A DNA stretch of 64,000 bases from Lachnospiraceae bacterium (lineage in GTDB: Bacteria; Bacillota; Clostridia; Lachnospirales; Lachnospiraceae). Under the pieces are notes generated by a model. It searched no databases. It saw nothing but the letters and a program-made list of their open reading frames with translations, and was not told the origin of the DNA. The DNA lies in contig JAIKZQ010000017.1 in the NCBI GenBank assembly GCA_024682075.1, positions 35,957-99,956 of the forward strand. Reading direction: 5' to 3'. Both the position numbers and the translations under genes were made by a program. Below, piece by piece: positions 11,341 through 18,791 of this stretch (the stretch's first letter is position 1; each line of letters starts with the position of its first letter).

Positions 11341-12763
11341 TTCACCCAGAGCAAAGTCAATGATCCTGATCAACGTGACCATGATCATTTTCTGCGTGCT
11401 TTTTCTGGCTATGTTCATATATCTCGGCATATTTGTCTCTACTTCGACGATCACTCTTTACAATAACAGTTACAACAATCGTCAGGAGCTTCAGGGCAGG
11501 AATGTCCTGAGAGGAACTATCTATTCTTCGGACGGTGAAGTTCTTGCCGAGACAAGAGTGGATGAAAACGGCAATGAGATCAGATATTATCCTTACGGAA
11601 GCATGTTTGCCCATGCTGTCGGATATTCGGTGAACGGCAGGATGGGGATCGAGGATTATGCCAATTATTATCTGATGCATTCCGGCGCAAGTCTTACTGA
11701 CAGGGTCAATAACGATCTGGAAAATATCAAGAATCCCGGATATGATGTTTATTCCACTTTAAACGTAGATCTTCAGAAGGTTGCGGATGATTATCTCGGA
11801 ATGTATAACGGCGCCGTTATTGTCACAGAGGCGAAGACCGGCAGGGTGCTGGTGCTTATTTCCCATCCGGATTTCAATCCCGGCACGATAAGGGAAGACT
11901 GGGAGACCATAACATCCAATCCCGATAATTCACAGCTTCTTAACCGTGCCACACAGGGACTTTACCCTCCCGGTTCCACATTCAAGATAATCACTGCTCT
12001 TGAGTATTACAGGGAAAATCCCGACACATGGGATGAATATGCTTATACCTGCACGGGAAACATCACTCACGGTGATTACCGTGTGAGCTGTATATACGGT
12101 ACGGTACACGGTGATCTTGATCTTGAAGGATCTTTTGCAAGATCCTGTAATTCGTCATTTGTAAATATCGGATTGTCACTCAGCAGAAACAGCTGGGAAG
12201 ACACGCTTGAGGAACTGTATTTTAACAGGCCCATTCCGACCGATATGCTCGTTAATTCAAGTTCTCTTTATATAGGAGCCGGCTCTACCGATTATGACAT
12301 AATGCAGACGGCGATAGGGCAGGGCAAGACATTGATGACACCGCTTCATCTCAACATGATCACTCAGGCGATCGCCAATCACGGTGTCATGATGAGGCCT
12401 TATATCATTGAAAGCATCGTGGATGATGACGGAAATGTCATCAGAGATTATGAGCCTCAGAGCATAGGTCAGGTAATGACTGAAGATGAAGCAGAATATC
12501 TTACGGAACTGATGATGGCAGTTGTTGAATACGGAACAGGCAGAGCACTCATCACGGATTACTATACATGTGCCGGCAAGACGGGAACTGCAGAATTTGC
12601 AAATGACATAAACGAGTCCCATGCATGGTTTACCGCCTTTGCACCGGCTGAGGATCCCGAGATCTGCGTGACCATAATCATAGAAAAAGCAGGAACCGGC
12701 ATGGAATATGCGGTTCCTCTCGCTAAAAGAATATTTGATGCTTATTTTGGTGTTGAGAATTAA
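11300..12763 (+). CDS. Penicillin-binding protein 2-like transpeptidase
   Basis: A 487-aa membrane-anchored D,D-transpeptidase that cross-links peptidoglycan. One N-terminal TM helix (about 22-45) is followed by a short linker domain and the transpeptidase domain. Active-site motifs are intact: SxxK in PPGSTFKII, SxN in RSCNSS and KTG in AGKTGTAEF. It is short, like PbpA-type proteins, without the large dimerisation domain of class B1. ATG 11300 is chosen; GTG 11291 is an in-frame alternative. It overlaps the SEDS gene. Its stop overlaps the convergent HD-GYP stop. Confidence 0.9.
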   Translation: MKERRHPIQKYLNSSPRAKSMILINVTMIIFCVLFLAMFIYLGIFVSTSTITLYNNSYNNRQELQGRNVLRGTIYSSDGEVLAETRVDENGNEIRYYPYGSMFAHAVGYSVNGRMGIEDYANYYLMHSGASLTDRVNNDLENIKNPGYDVYSTLNVDLQKVADDYLGMYNGAVIVTEAKTGRVLVLISHPDFNPGTIREDWETITSNPDNSQLLNRATQGLYPPGSTFKIITALEYYRENPDTWDEYAYTCTGNITHGDYRVSCIYGTVHGDLDLEGSFARSCNSSFVNIGLSLSRNSWEDTLEELYFNRPIPTDMLVNSSSLYIGAGSTDYDIMQTAIGQGKTLMTPLHLNMITQAIANHGVMMRPYIIESIVDDDGNVIRDYEPQSIGQVMTEDEAEYLTELMMAVVEYGTGRALITDYYTCAGKTGTAEFANDINESHAWFTAFAPAEDPEICVTIIIEKAGTGMEYAVPLAKRIFDAYFGVEN

Positions 12764-13815
12764 ATGAGCTTTACGATCTCAAGGTCAGGTCTTTCGGCAA
12801 GATTAAGGATCATGTTGCCTAAATTTCTGAGAGTCGGCCTTGAATAAGGATTTTTGTTGATCAGCATGACTTCCCATTCGGTTCCGTCATTAAGCTGCAC
12901 GGTAGTACCGATCTGTGCCTCGGAGATTCTTTCGATCAGAGGCATCAGAATGGACGAATCATATTTCTCTATGCTTTTTTCAAAGCTTCCGATTATCTGA
13001 AGCGGAGTGAAAGCGGGGCGGAATGCTCTCGGAGAAGCCATCGCAATATAGGTATCAACTATTGAAAGATACCTTGCATATTCATTGATCTTATCGCCCT
13101 TCAACTGAACGGGATAACCGCTGCCGTCCATTTTCTCATGATGCATTAATATGCATTTCTTGATATCATCGCTCAGAGCGGTATCATTCATGACCAGCTT
13201 ATAACCGATCAGGGTATGCTGCTTGACGAGAGCAAATTCACTGTCCGAAAGCTTGCCGGGTTTCCAGAGTATCTCGGTAGGGATCTTCCATTTTCCGATG
13301 TCATAATAGAATCCGCAAAGGATGAGTGTTCTTTTTTTATCCTCGGGAAGAGTGAGCCAGTTGGCAAATGCACCGCACAGAAGAGCTGCATTGAAAGACT
13401 GGGTATATGTAAGCTCGTCCTCATTGGGCATCATGTTATAAATGAAATCAAGAAGCTGCTTCTCGCTTTTTACGGCTGAATAGCAGTCATTGAATATGTC
13501 TATCAGATTCTGAGTGGGGATTGAGAAATTTGTGCCGAGATAAGAGAGCATTATGCCCTTATATCTGGTCAGGCAGTCATTGTATTTTTGCTTAAAAAAC
13601 TGAAAATCCTTATCGAACTGAATGCGCTCATTGTGGGTCTTTGCATAGTCGACATTTTCCATTATCGTCACAGCAATGACATCATAATGCTCCAATTTGT
13701 CGATCACAGCCTGTGTGACCTTGGTGCCGCAATTAAAAATGACCCTGCCGGCGGCTTCGACCGGTTCGGCTAGCTCCATTCCTTCTTTCAGCTCCATCCT
13801 GGATATAGTCTTCAT
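12760..13815 (-). CDS. HD-GYP-related protein with degenerate HD site
   Basis: A 351-aa protein with an N-terminal region of about 120 residues and a C-terminal HD-GYP fold. HD-GYP proteins normally degrade cyclic di-GMP at a two- or three-metal site. Here the first metal His is Gln (TQS, residue 139) and the HD pair is Tyr-Asp (YYDIGK, 171-172). Later motifs remain: H200, HHEKMDGSGYP (225-235) and IVDTYIAM. It is therefore likely inactive or altered, perhaps a cyclic di-GMP sensor. Its terminal codon overlaps the convergent PBP stop. A GGDEF protein at 58500 could supply the ligand. Confidence 0.8.
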   Translation of the reverse strand: MKTISRMELKEGMELAEPVEAAGRVIFNCGTKVTQAVIDKLEHYDVIAVTIMENVDYAKTHNERIQFDKDFQFFKQKYNDCLTRYKGIMLSYLGTNFSIPTQNLIDIFNDCYSAVKSEKQLLDFIYNMMPNEDELTYTQSFNAALLCGAFANWLTLPEDKKRTLILCGFYYDIGKWKIPTEILWKPGKLSDSEFALVKQHTLIGYKLVMNDTALSDDIKKCILMHHEKMDGSGYPVQLKGDKINEYARYLSIVDTYIAMASPRAFRPAFTPLQIIGSFEKSIEKYDSSILMPLIERISEAQIGTTVQLNDGTEWEVMLINKNPYSRPTLRNLGNMILNLAERPDLEIVKLI

Positions 13816-13935
13816 ATTCTCCCCAACTGAATTACAGATTTTTATAGATTAAATAATAAATATTTATGCATTGCATGTCAATGAATGTTAATGCTCATAT
13901 GGGTGAATTGAGGATTTTGTGATATATTGATAAAT

Positions 13936-14271
13936 ATGAAAATATTCAGGGATAAAATCGAGCTGGATTACCGCCCTAAACTGTATCTCTCAGATGCACT
14001 CATGGGCAGGGATCTTACAAGGATAAAGAGGAACATTGCCAGAGGCAAGGGTTCCTGCTCGGTGATACTTATCTCGGATAATGATAACGACCAGTTTGAC
14101 ATTGTGACTCCCTTTCAGCTGAAACTCCCCGTCTGGGAAGGCAAAAAGCCCGTTGTTGCGGGTATAGCGGACGGAAAAGAAGATGCTGAAGCACTTGTGA
14201 TGAAGATAATATCGGATTGTCTCAAATCAAGAGGTGATCTGAAACTCAAGGAATATATATGCTCCCTGTGA
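13936..14271 (+). CDS. Conserved-looking protein of unknown function
   Basis: A 111-aa soluble protein with no recognised domain. It is mixed in charge, with a basic middle (RDLTRIKRNIARGK) and a segment rich in Asp/Asn. The start is uncertain: ATG 13936 has no clear RBS, and TTG 13927 lies 13 bp after TGAGG (13909-13913). It overlaps the following DUF2953 gene by 13 bp, and the downstream order DUF2953-GerW suggests a shared role with that pair. It is divergent from the HD-GYP gene. Confidence 0.6.
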   Translation: MKIFRDKIELDYRPKLYLSDALMGRDLTRIKRNIARGKGSCSVILISDNDNDQFDIVTPFQLKLPVWEGKKPVVAGIADGKEDAEALVMKIISDCLKSRGDLKLKEYICSL

Positions 14272-15227
14272 TACTGACAATTCTAAAGATTATAGGTATT
14301 GTCCTCCTTGCGCTTGTCATTTTTGTGCTTGCAAGTGTCATTGTCGCGCTGGTGTATCCTTTCACTTATCGCCTGAAGGCAGTCAAGACCGAGGGCGGCA
14401 AGCTGACTGCGATGTTCAGGCTTTCGTATTTTCTCGGGATATTCAGGCTTTTAGCCCGGTATGAAGACTGTCTGACGGTGAAGTTCAAGATCTTTTGTTT
14501 TACGATGTTTTCCGTTAAGATCCCGGATAAAGATGACGGGGATTCCGATGAAGAGATAGATCTCAGCGAGCTGGATGAAGCAATAGAAGAAGAGTTCGCC
14601 GCGAAAGAGAAGCCCGATGCGGATACATCCGAAGAAGATGCAAACGGGCCTGAAGAAGACACGGACAACGACTCTGACCACGATTCGGATGACGGATCAG
14701 ACCTGATCGAAGAAGATTCCGCAGATACGGAAGAAGAGTCCGATGAAGAGGAAGACTCGGTCTTTGATAAGATAAAATTCAAGTTTTCCGAGATTTATGA
14801 TAAAATAGATAAGGTACGTTCCGAGATCAGATATTATTATAATATCTACAATTCGAACGAAGGCAAAAATGCCCTGTATGTCCTGAAAAAACGTCTGATC
14901 AGAATATTAAAAAAGATTCTTCCACGGAAGGTAAGCGCAAATTTCCGGTTTGGTTTTGATTCTCCCGACCTTACCGGAAAGGCATACGGCATATATTGCA
15001 TGATCTCGGACAGGTTCACCAAAGGATCGGAAGTGACCCCTGATTTCGAGAATAAAGTATTCGAAGGCAAAGTCGTTGCCAAAGGGTATTTTAATCTTTG
15101 GGGAATACTGTTTAATGCAGCATGCATAGTGCTGAATCGAAATGTACTTAAGATAATCAAGTCGGTCAAAAAGCACAGTCATAAAAAGACTGAGGAAATC
15201 AGCGAAGAAACAGAAAAGGCCGCTTGA
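14259..15227 (+). CDS. DUF2953 domain protein with acidic insert
   Basis: A 322-aa protein with one N-terminal TM segment (about 5-32) and a C-terminal DUF2953 domain (about 220-310, with NFRFGFDSPDLTGKAYG). In between, residues about 88-165 are very rich in Asp, Glu and Ser. DUF2953 proteins (YtfI in Bacillus) are usually beside gerW (ytfJ), as here, 18 bp away. Its biochemical role is unknown. AAGGA before ATG 14259 fixes the start within the end of the upstream gene. Confidence 0.8.
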   Translation: MLPVILTILKIIGIVLLALVIFVLASVIVALVYPFTYRLKAVKTEGGKLTAMFRLSYFLGIFRLLARYEDCLTVKFKIFCFTMFSVKIPDKDDGDSDEEIDLSELDEAIEEEFAAKEKPDADTSEEDANGPEEDTDNDSDHDSDDGSDLIEEDSADTEEESDEEEDSVFDKIKFKFSEIYDKIDKVRSEIRYYYNIYNSNEGKNALYVLKKRLIRILKKILPRKVSANFRFGFDSPDLTGKAYGIYCMISDRFTKGSEVTPDFENKVFEGKVVAKGYFNLWGILFNAACIVLNRNVLKIIKSVKKHSHKKTEEISEETEKAA

Positions 15228-15245
15228 ATACGGAGAGGATAAAGA

Positions 15246-15641
15246 ATGTCCGATATTGAAAAGAAAGAGATCGTAGACTCCCTGATCGGAGGCATGGATT
15301 CAATACTTTCATCCAAGACTGTTGTGGGCAATCCCGTTACCATCGGCGATACCACGATCATACCTTTGGTGGATGTGTCTTTCGGTCTTGCTGCCGGAGG
15401 CGGAAACGAAAAGAGGAATTTCTCCAAGAATTCATCAGCCGGCGGAATGGGCGGAAAAGTCTCACCCAATGCCATAATTGTCATAAAAGACGGAACGACC
15501 AGATTGTTATCGGTCAAGAACCAGGATTCCATCACCAAGATAATGGACATGGTGCCCGAAGTCATACACAGGATCTCCAAGGACAAAAAGGGCGGCCCCG
15601 AAGATGATGAGATAAGGGATGCTGCATTCCCCGAAGAGTGA
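15246..15641 (+). CDS. gerW: GerW family (YtfJ-like) protein
   Basis: A 131-aa GerW/YtfJ protein. In Bacillus, YtfJ is a spore protein needed for normal germination, but homologues also occur in non-sporing bacteria. Motifs: VVGNPVTIGDTTIIPLVDVSFG split by turns, then a glycine-rich stretch (SAGGMGGKVSPNAIIVI). CGGAGAGG precedes the start. Its pairing with DUF2953 is the usual arrangement. Presence alone does not prove the organism makes spores. Confidence 0.88.
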   Translation: MSDIEKKEIVDSLIGGMDSILSSKTVVGNPVTIGDTTIIPLVDVSFGLAAGGGNEKRNFSKNSSAGGMGGKVSPNAIIVIKDGTTRLLSVKNQDSITKIMDMVPEVIHRISKDKKGGPEDDEIRDAAFPEE

Positions 15642-15678
15642 AGCCTGCTATCTGCGCAGTCAATACGGGAGCTTTTGC

Positions 15679-16242
15679 ATGATAGACTGGGAAGATATTG
15701 TTCAAAGCGATAATGAGGATGAATTAAAGAAGCTGAAACTGTTTCTTTTTCAGGAAAACCTGCGTATCGATGCTGAGAAGCAAAAGATAGCTTCCGAAAA
15801 AGAAGAACTGAAAAAGCTTCAGGATTCATTCATGAAAGACAGGGTCAGCCTTCGCGATGAGCTGAATGAGCTGAACAGAAAGACAACAGCCGAAAGACAG
15901 CGGCTCAAACAGGAAAATCTGTTTTTCGAGAAGAAAATGGAGATCCTGAAAGACGGTTTCAGGTCGCTTGAAGAAGACAGACGTAAGTTTGAAAGGGAAA
16001 AAGAGGAGTTCGAATCAAGCAGAAGACTCGGAATGACTGAAATCGTGACTCCGGACCTGACAAAGCTTTCCGAATCCGATCTTGATTCCATCGCATCTGT
16101 CCTTTTCGCAGGAATAACAAGTCCGGGAGCATTAAAGAAGAGATACAAGGATCTGATCAAGATTTTCCATCCTGACAATCTGTGCGGTGATGAGAGACTG
16201 AGCAGGGCCATCAATAAGGAATACCACAGACTTAAGCAATAA
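15679..16242 (+). CDS. Coiled-coil protein with C-terminal J-like domain
   Basis: A 187-aa protein. Residues about 10-120 form a long charged coiled coil rich in Lys and Glu. The last 40 residues resemble helices II-III of a DnaJ domain, with an intact HPD tripeptide (LKKRYKDLIKIFHPDN). In DnaJ proteins HPD stimulates Hsp70 ATPase; here the J part sits at the C-terminus, unlike classical DnaJ. ATG 15679 has GGGAG (15667-15671) upstream. It follows gerW by 37 bp. Function unknown; an Hsp70 adaptor is a reasonable guess. Confidence 0.75.
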   Translation: MIDWEDIVQSDNEDELKKLKLFLFQENLRIDAEKQKIASEKEELKKLQDSFMKDRVSLRDELNELNRKTTAERQRLKQENLFFEKKMEILKDGFRSLEEDRRKFEREKEEFESSRRLGMTEIVTPDLTKLSESDLDSIASVLFAGITSPGALKKRYKDLIKIFHPDNLCGDERLSRAINKEYHRLKQ

Positions 16243-16270
16243 AAAAGGACAGGCACATCCGCCTGTCCTT
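16239..16270 (-). terminator. Intrinsic terminator after rpmB (minus strand)
   Basis: A 10-bp stem AAGGACAGGC/GCCTGTCCTT (16245-16254 and 16261-16270) with a 6-nt loop. On the minus strand it is followed by a T run (16241-16246 read as T). It also lies just past the plus-strand stop at 16242, so it may act weakly in both directions. Confidence 0.85.
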
Positions 16271-16284
16271 AATTAATTCACTTA

Positions 16285-16470
16285 TCAAGCACGCTCTACA
16301 GCATTGCTGCGAAGGCATCTGGAGCAGACATGCATTCTCTTGGGCTGTCCGTTAACCTTGCACTTTACGCTGAGCACGTTGGACTTCCAGATAGCATTTG
16401 ATCTTCTGTGAGAGTGACTCACATTGTTTCCAAAATGGATTCCCTTGCCGCATACATCACACTTTGCCAT
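16285..16470 (-). CDS. rpmB: 50S ribosomal protein L28
   Basis: A 61-aa ribosomal protein. The L28 pattern is plain: MAKCDVCGKG, VSHSHRRSN, and the C-terminal HVCSRCLRS. The four cysteines in two CxxC pairs show the zinc-binding form. The start at 16470 has GGGAGGTGAG upstream; a longer in-frame start at 16497 would add nine non-conserved residues. It is divergent from the Asp23/FakA genes, the order seen in many Firmicutes. Confidence 0.97.
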   Translation of the reverse strand: MAKCDVCGKGIHFGNNVSHSHRRSNAIWKSNVLSVKCKVNGQPKRMHVCSRCLRSNAVERA

Positions 16471-16529
16471 ATTCTCACCTCCCGGCGTTATTATCAATAA
16501 TCATAGTTGTTCTGAAACGCAACATATGT

Positions 16530-16558
16530 ATAATATCAAAGCCCTTTACATAATGCAA
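16530..16558 (-). promoter_or_regulatory. Predicted rpmB promoter
   Basis: On the minus strand TTGCAT (16558-16553), a 17-bp spacer and TATTAT (16535-16530), 60 bp before the rpmB start. Confidence 0.5.
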
Positions 16559-16601
16559 GAAAAATATTTTTTTAATTTTTCCAAACCATCATTATTTATG
16601 T

Positions 16602-16607
16602 TATAAT
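16602..16607 (+). promoter_or_regulatory. -10 element before the Asp23/YloU gene
   Basis: A perfect TATAAT 32 bp before ATG 16639. The matching -35 region (16579-16584, TTCCAA) is poor, so the promoter is only tentative. Confidence 0.4.
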
Positions 16608-16638
16608 CAAAAGCAGTTTGCGTAAAGGAGGAATTTAT

Positions 16639-17001
16639 ATGAAGAGCTCTTCCATGAATACACATATGGGTAACATAGTCGTGGACAACGATGTCATTGC
16701 TCAATATGCGGGCAGTGTTGCCATCGAGTGCATCGGCATTGTCGGAATGGCGGGCATCAGCATGCGTGACGGCATCGCCAAGATACTGCGTACTGAAAAC
16801 CTTTCCCGTGGAATCGGTGTCAGACTCTCATCCGATCACAAGCTCATCCTTGATTTTCATGTGATCGTCGCATACGGTGTCAGCATCATGACCGTATCGG
16901 ACAATCTTATTGAGAGCGTAAAATATAAGGTTGAAGAATTTACAGGACTTGACGTCGAAAAGATCAACATCTTTGTCGAAGGCGTCAGAGTGATCGACTA
17001 A
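16639..17001 (+). CDS. Asp23/Gls24 family protein (YloU)
   Basis: A 120-aa Asp23/Gls24 family member. The domain includes VIAQYAGSVAIECIGIVGM split over two strands and the family's C-terminal VEKINIFVEGVRV strand. These proteins lie at the membrane or interact with envelope-stress factors; the YloU form is nearly always beside yloV/fakA, as here. AAAGGAGG precedes ATG 16639. The FakA gene starts 13 bp after the stop with its own strong RBS, so the two are an operon. Confidence 0.9.
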   Translation: MKSSSMNTHMGNIVVDNDVIAQYAGSVAIECIGIVGMAGISMRDGIAKILRTENLSRGIGVRLSSDHKLILDFHVIVAYGVSIMTVSDNLIESVKYKVEEFTGLDVEKINIFVEGVRVID

Positions 17002-17014
17002 GGAGGATCTTTAA

Positions 17015-18670
17015 GTGGCAGTTAAGGAGATAGATGTAAAGCTCTTTGCCAAGATGTTTCTTGCGGGAGCCAAATATCTTGACAATAGTAAGGAAGAAAT
17101 AAATGAACTGAACGTATTCCCCGTCCCCGACGGAGATACCGGCACCAACATGACGATGACCATAATGTCAGCAGCCAAGGAAGTCAGGGACCTTGGTGAG
17201 AATCCTGAAATGAAGTCACTTTGCAAGGCAATGTCAGGCGGTTCCCTCAGAGGAGCCAGAGGTAATTCCGGAGTCATCCTTTCCCAGCTTCTCAGAGGTT
17301 TCACAAAGGCCGTAAGAGATGAACAGATCATCACGGTTCCTCTTTTCGGTGCGGCATGTACCAAGGCTGTTGAGACCGCTTATAAAGCGGTAATGAAGCC
17401 TACGGAAGGAACCATTCTTACCGTCGCAAGAGGAATGGGAGAGAAAGCAGCCGAGATGATCGAAGACGGTGCAGATGATTTCGATGTCATCATCCCCGCT
17501 CTTTGCGAGTACGGTGAGGCAGTTCTTGCCCAGACTCCCGAACTTCTTCCTGTACTCAAGCAGGCAGGAGTCGTTGATTCCGGCGGTGCGGGACTCATGA
17601 AAGTCATCCGCGGTGCACTCGACATGTATCAGGGTAAGGAGATCGATCTTACGATATCCGATGAGCCCATTGCCAAAGTTGATGATTCAAGACCTTCCAA
17701 GGCAGATGAGGTTTTGAAGAACATTTATCATACACAGATCAAGGCTATAGTAAGCAAGCCCATTAACAGCAAGCTCGAGTCCGATGTAAAGGCTTATCTT
17801 GCATCCATCGGTGAACTCAAGACTTTCACTTCAAACGGATCCGAGGTCACAATTGACATGAACACCGATGATCCCGGACTTGTTCTTCAGAAGGGCCTTA
17901 AATTAGGTATCCTTACCGATGTTAAGATCAACTGCAGATCAAGACAGAATGCTGCTGAAGTTACCGATAACAAGGAGGCTGCACCCGCACCCGAGCCTCA
18001 GGGCGAGCCTTCGGAGTTCGGTTTTATTGCCGTAAGTGCAGGTGATGGTCTTGCAGATATCTTCAGAAGCCTAGGTGTTAATTATGTTATTGAAGGCGGC
18101 CAGACCATGAACCCTTCAACGGCAGATATTCTTGATGCGATCGAGAAGGTAAATGCCAGGACCGTATTTGTCCTTCCCAATAACAAGAACATCATCATGG
18201 CTGCCAACCAGGCAAGAGACCTTTCAACCGACAAGGAAGTTCTCGTAATTCCTACCAAGACCATTCCTCAGGGAATAACCGCAGCGATCAATTTCAGCGA
18301 AGGCATTTCCGCTGATGAGAATGAACAGACAATGATAGAAGCGATCGGAACGGTGAAGACCGGCGAGATCACTTATGCAGTAAGGGACACCAATATTGAT
18401 GATCATGACATCAAGAAAGGTGACTATATGGGCATAGGAGACAAGAAGATCCTTGCTGTCGGAACGGATATGGACCAGGTTGTCATCGACATGCTTTCAG
18501 AGATGGTAGAGGATTCTTCGGAACTTATCAGCCTTTATTTCGGATCGGATGTTCCCGAAGGAGATGCAATCGCTCTCAAGGATAAGATCTCCGGGAAGTT
18601 TACCGGACTCGATGTAGATATTCAGAACGGTGGTCAGCCTGTTTACTATTACATTGTTTCTGTAGAGTAA
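17015..18670 (+). CDS. fakA: Fatty acid kinase FakA (DAK2/YloV)
   Basis: A 551-aa cytosolic kinase that phosphorylates fatty acids held by a FakB (DegV) protein. The N-terminal DhaL-like ATP domain (about 10-200) shows the FPVPDGDTGTNM metal/ATP motif and GGSLRGARGNSGVILSQ. A middle FakA domain and a C-terminal FakB-contact domain follow. The start is GTG 17015, preceded by AAGGAGG; no nearer ATG fits. A Pro/Glu-rich linker lies near residue 325. A DegV-family partner is encoded at 20899, with recG between. Confidence 0.93.
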   Translation: MAVKEIDVKLFAKMFLAGAKYLDNSKEEINELNVFPVPDGDTGTNMTMTIMSAAKEVRDLGENPEMKSLCKAMSGGSLRGARGNSGVILSQLLRGFTKAVRDEQIITVPLFGAACTKAVETAYKAVMKPTEGTILTVARGMGEKAAEMIEDGADDFDVIIPALCEYGEAVLAQTPELLPVLKQAGVVDSGGAGLMKVIRGALDMYQGKEIDLTISDEPIAKVDDSRPSKADEVLKNIYHTQIKAIVSKPINSKLESDVKAYLASIGELKTFTSNGSEVTIDMNTDDPGLVLQKGLKLGILTDVKINCRSRQNAAEVTDNKEAAPAPEPQGEPSEFGFIAVSAGDGLADIFRSLGVNYVIEGGQTMNPSTADILDAIEKVNARTVFVLPNNKNIIMAANQARDLSTDKEVLVIPTKTIPQGITAAINFSEGISADENEQTMIEAIGTVKTGEITYAVRDTNIDDHDIKKGDYMGIGDKKILAVGTDMDQVVIDMLSEMVEDSSELISLYFGSDVPEGDAIALKDKISGKFTGLDVDIQNGGQPVYYYIVSVE

Positions 18671-18707
18671 ACCTCATTGCATAATATGTCATATTCCATA
18701 AGGTAGT

Positions 18708-18736
18708 TTGTTTATCTATATTAATCACTTTATAAT
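18708..18736 (+). promoter_or_regulatory. Predicted recG promoter
   Basis: TTGTTT (18708-18713), a 17-bp spacer and a perfect TATAAT (18731-18736). The terminator hairpin of the previous unit starts only two bases after the -10, so transcripts from here would begin within or at that hairpin. Confidence 0.6.
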
Positions 18737-18738
18737 CC

Positions 18739-18772
18739 AAAAGAAGGTTCAATATGAACCTTCTTTTATTTT
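18739..18772 (+). terminator. Intrinsic terminator after fakA, overlapping the recG start region
   Basis: A 13-bp perfect stem AAAAGAAGGTTCA/TGAACCTTCTTTT (18739-18751, 18755-18767), 3-nt loop and T-rich tail. It ends read-through from fakA. Confidence 0.85.
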
Positions 18773-18791
18773 GTAATGTCAGGTATATCCT

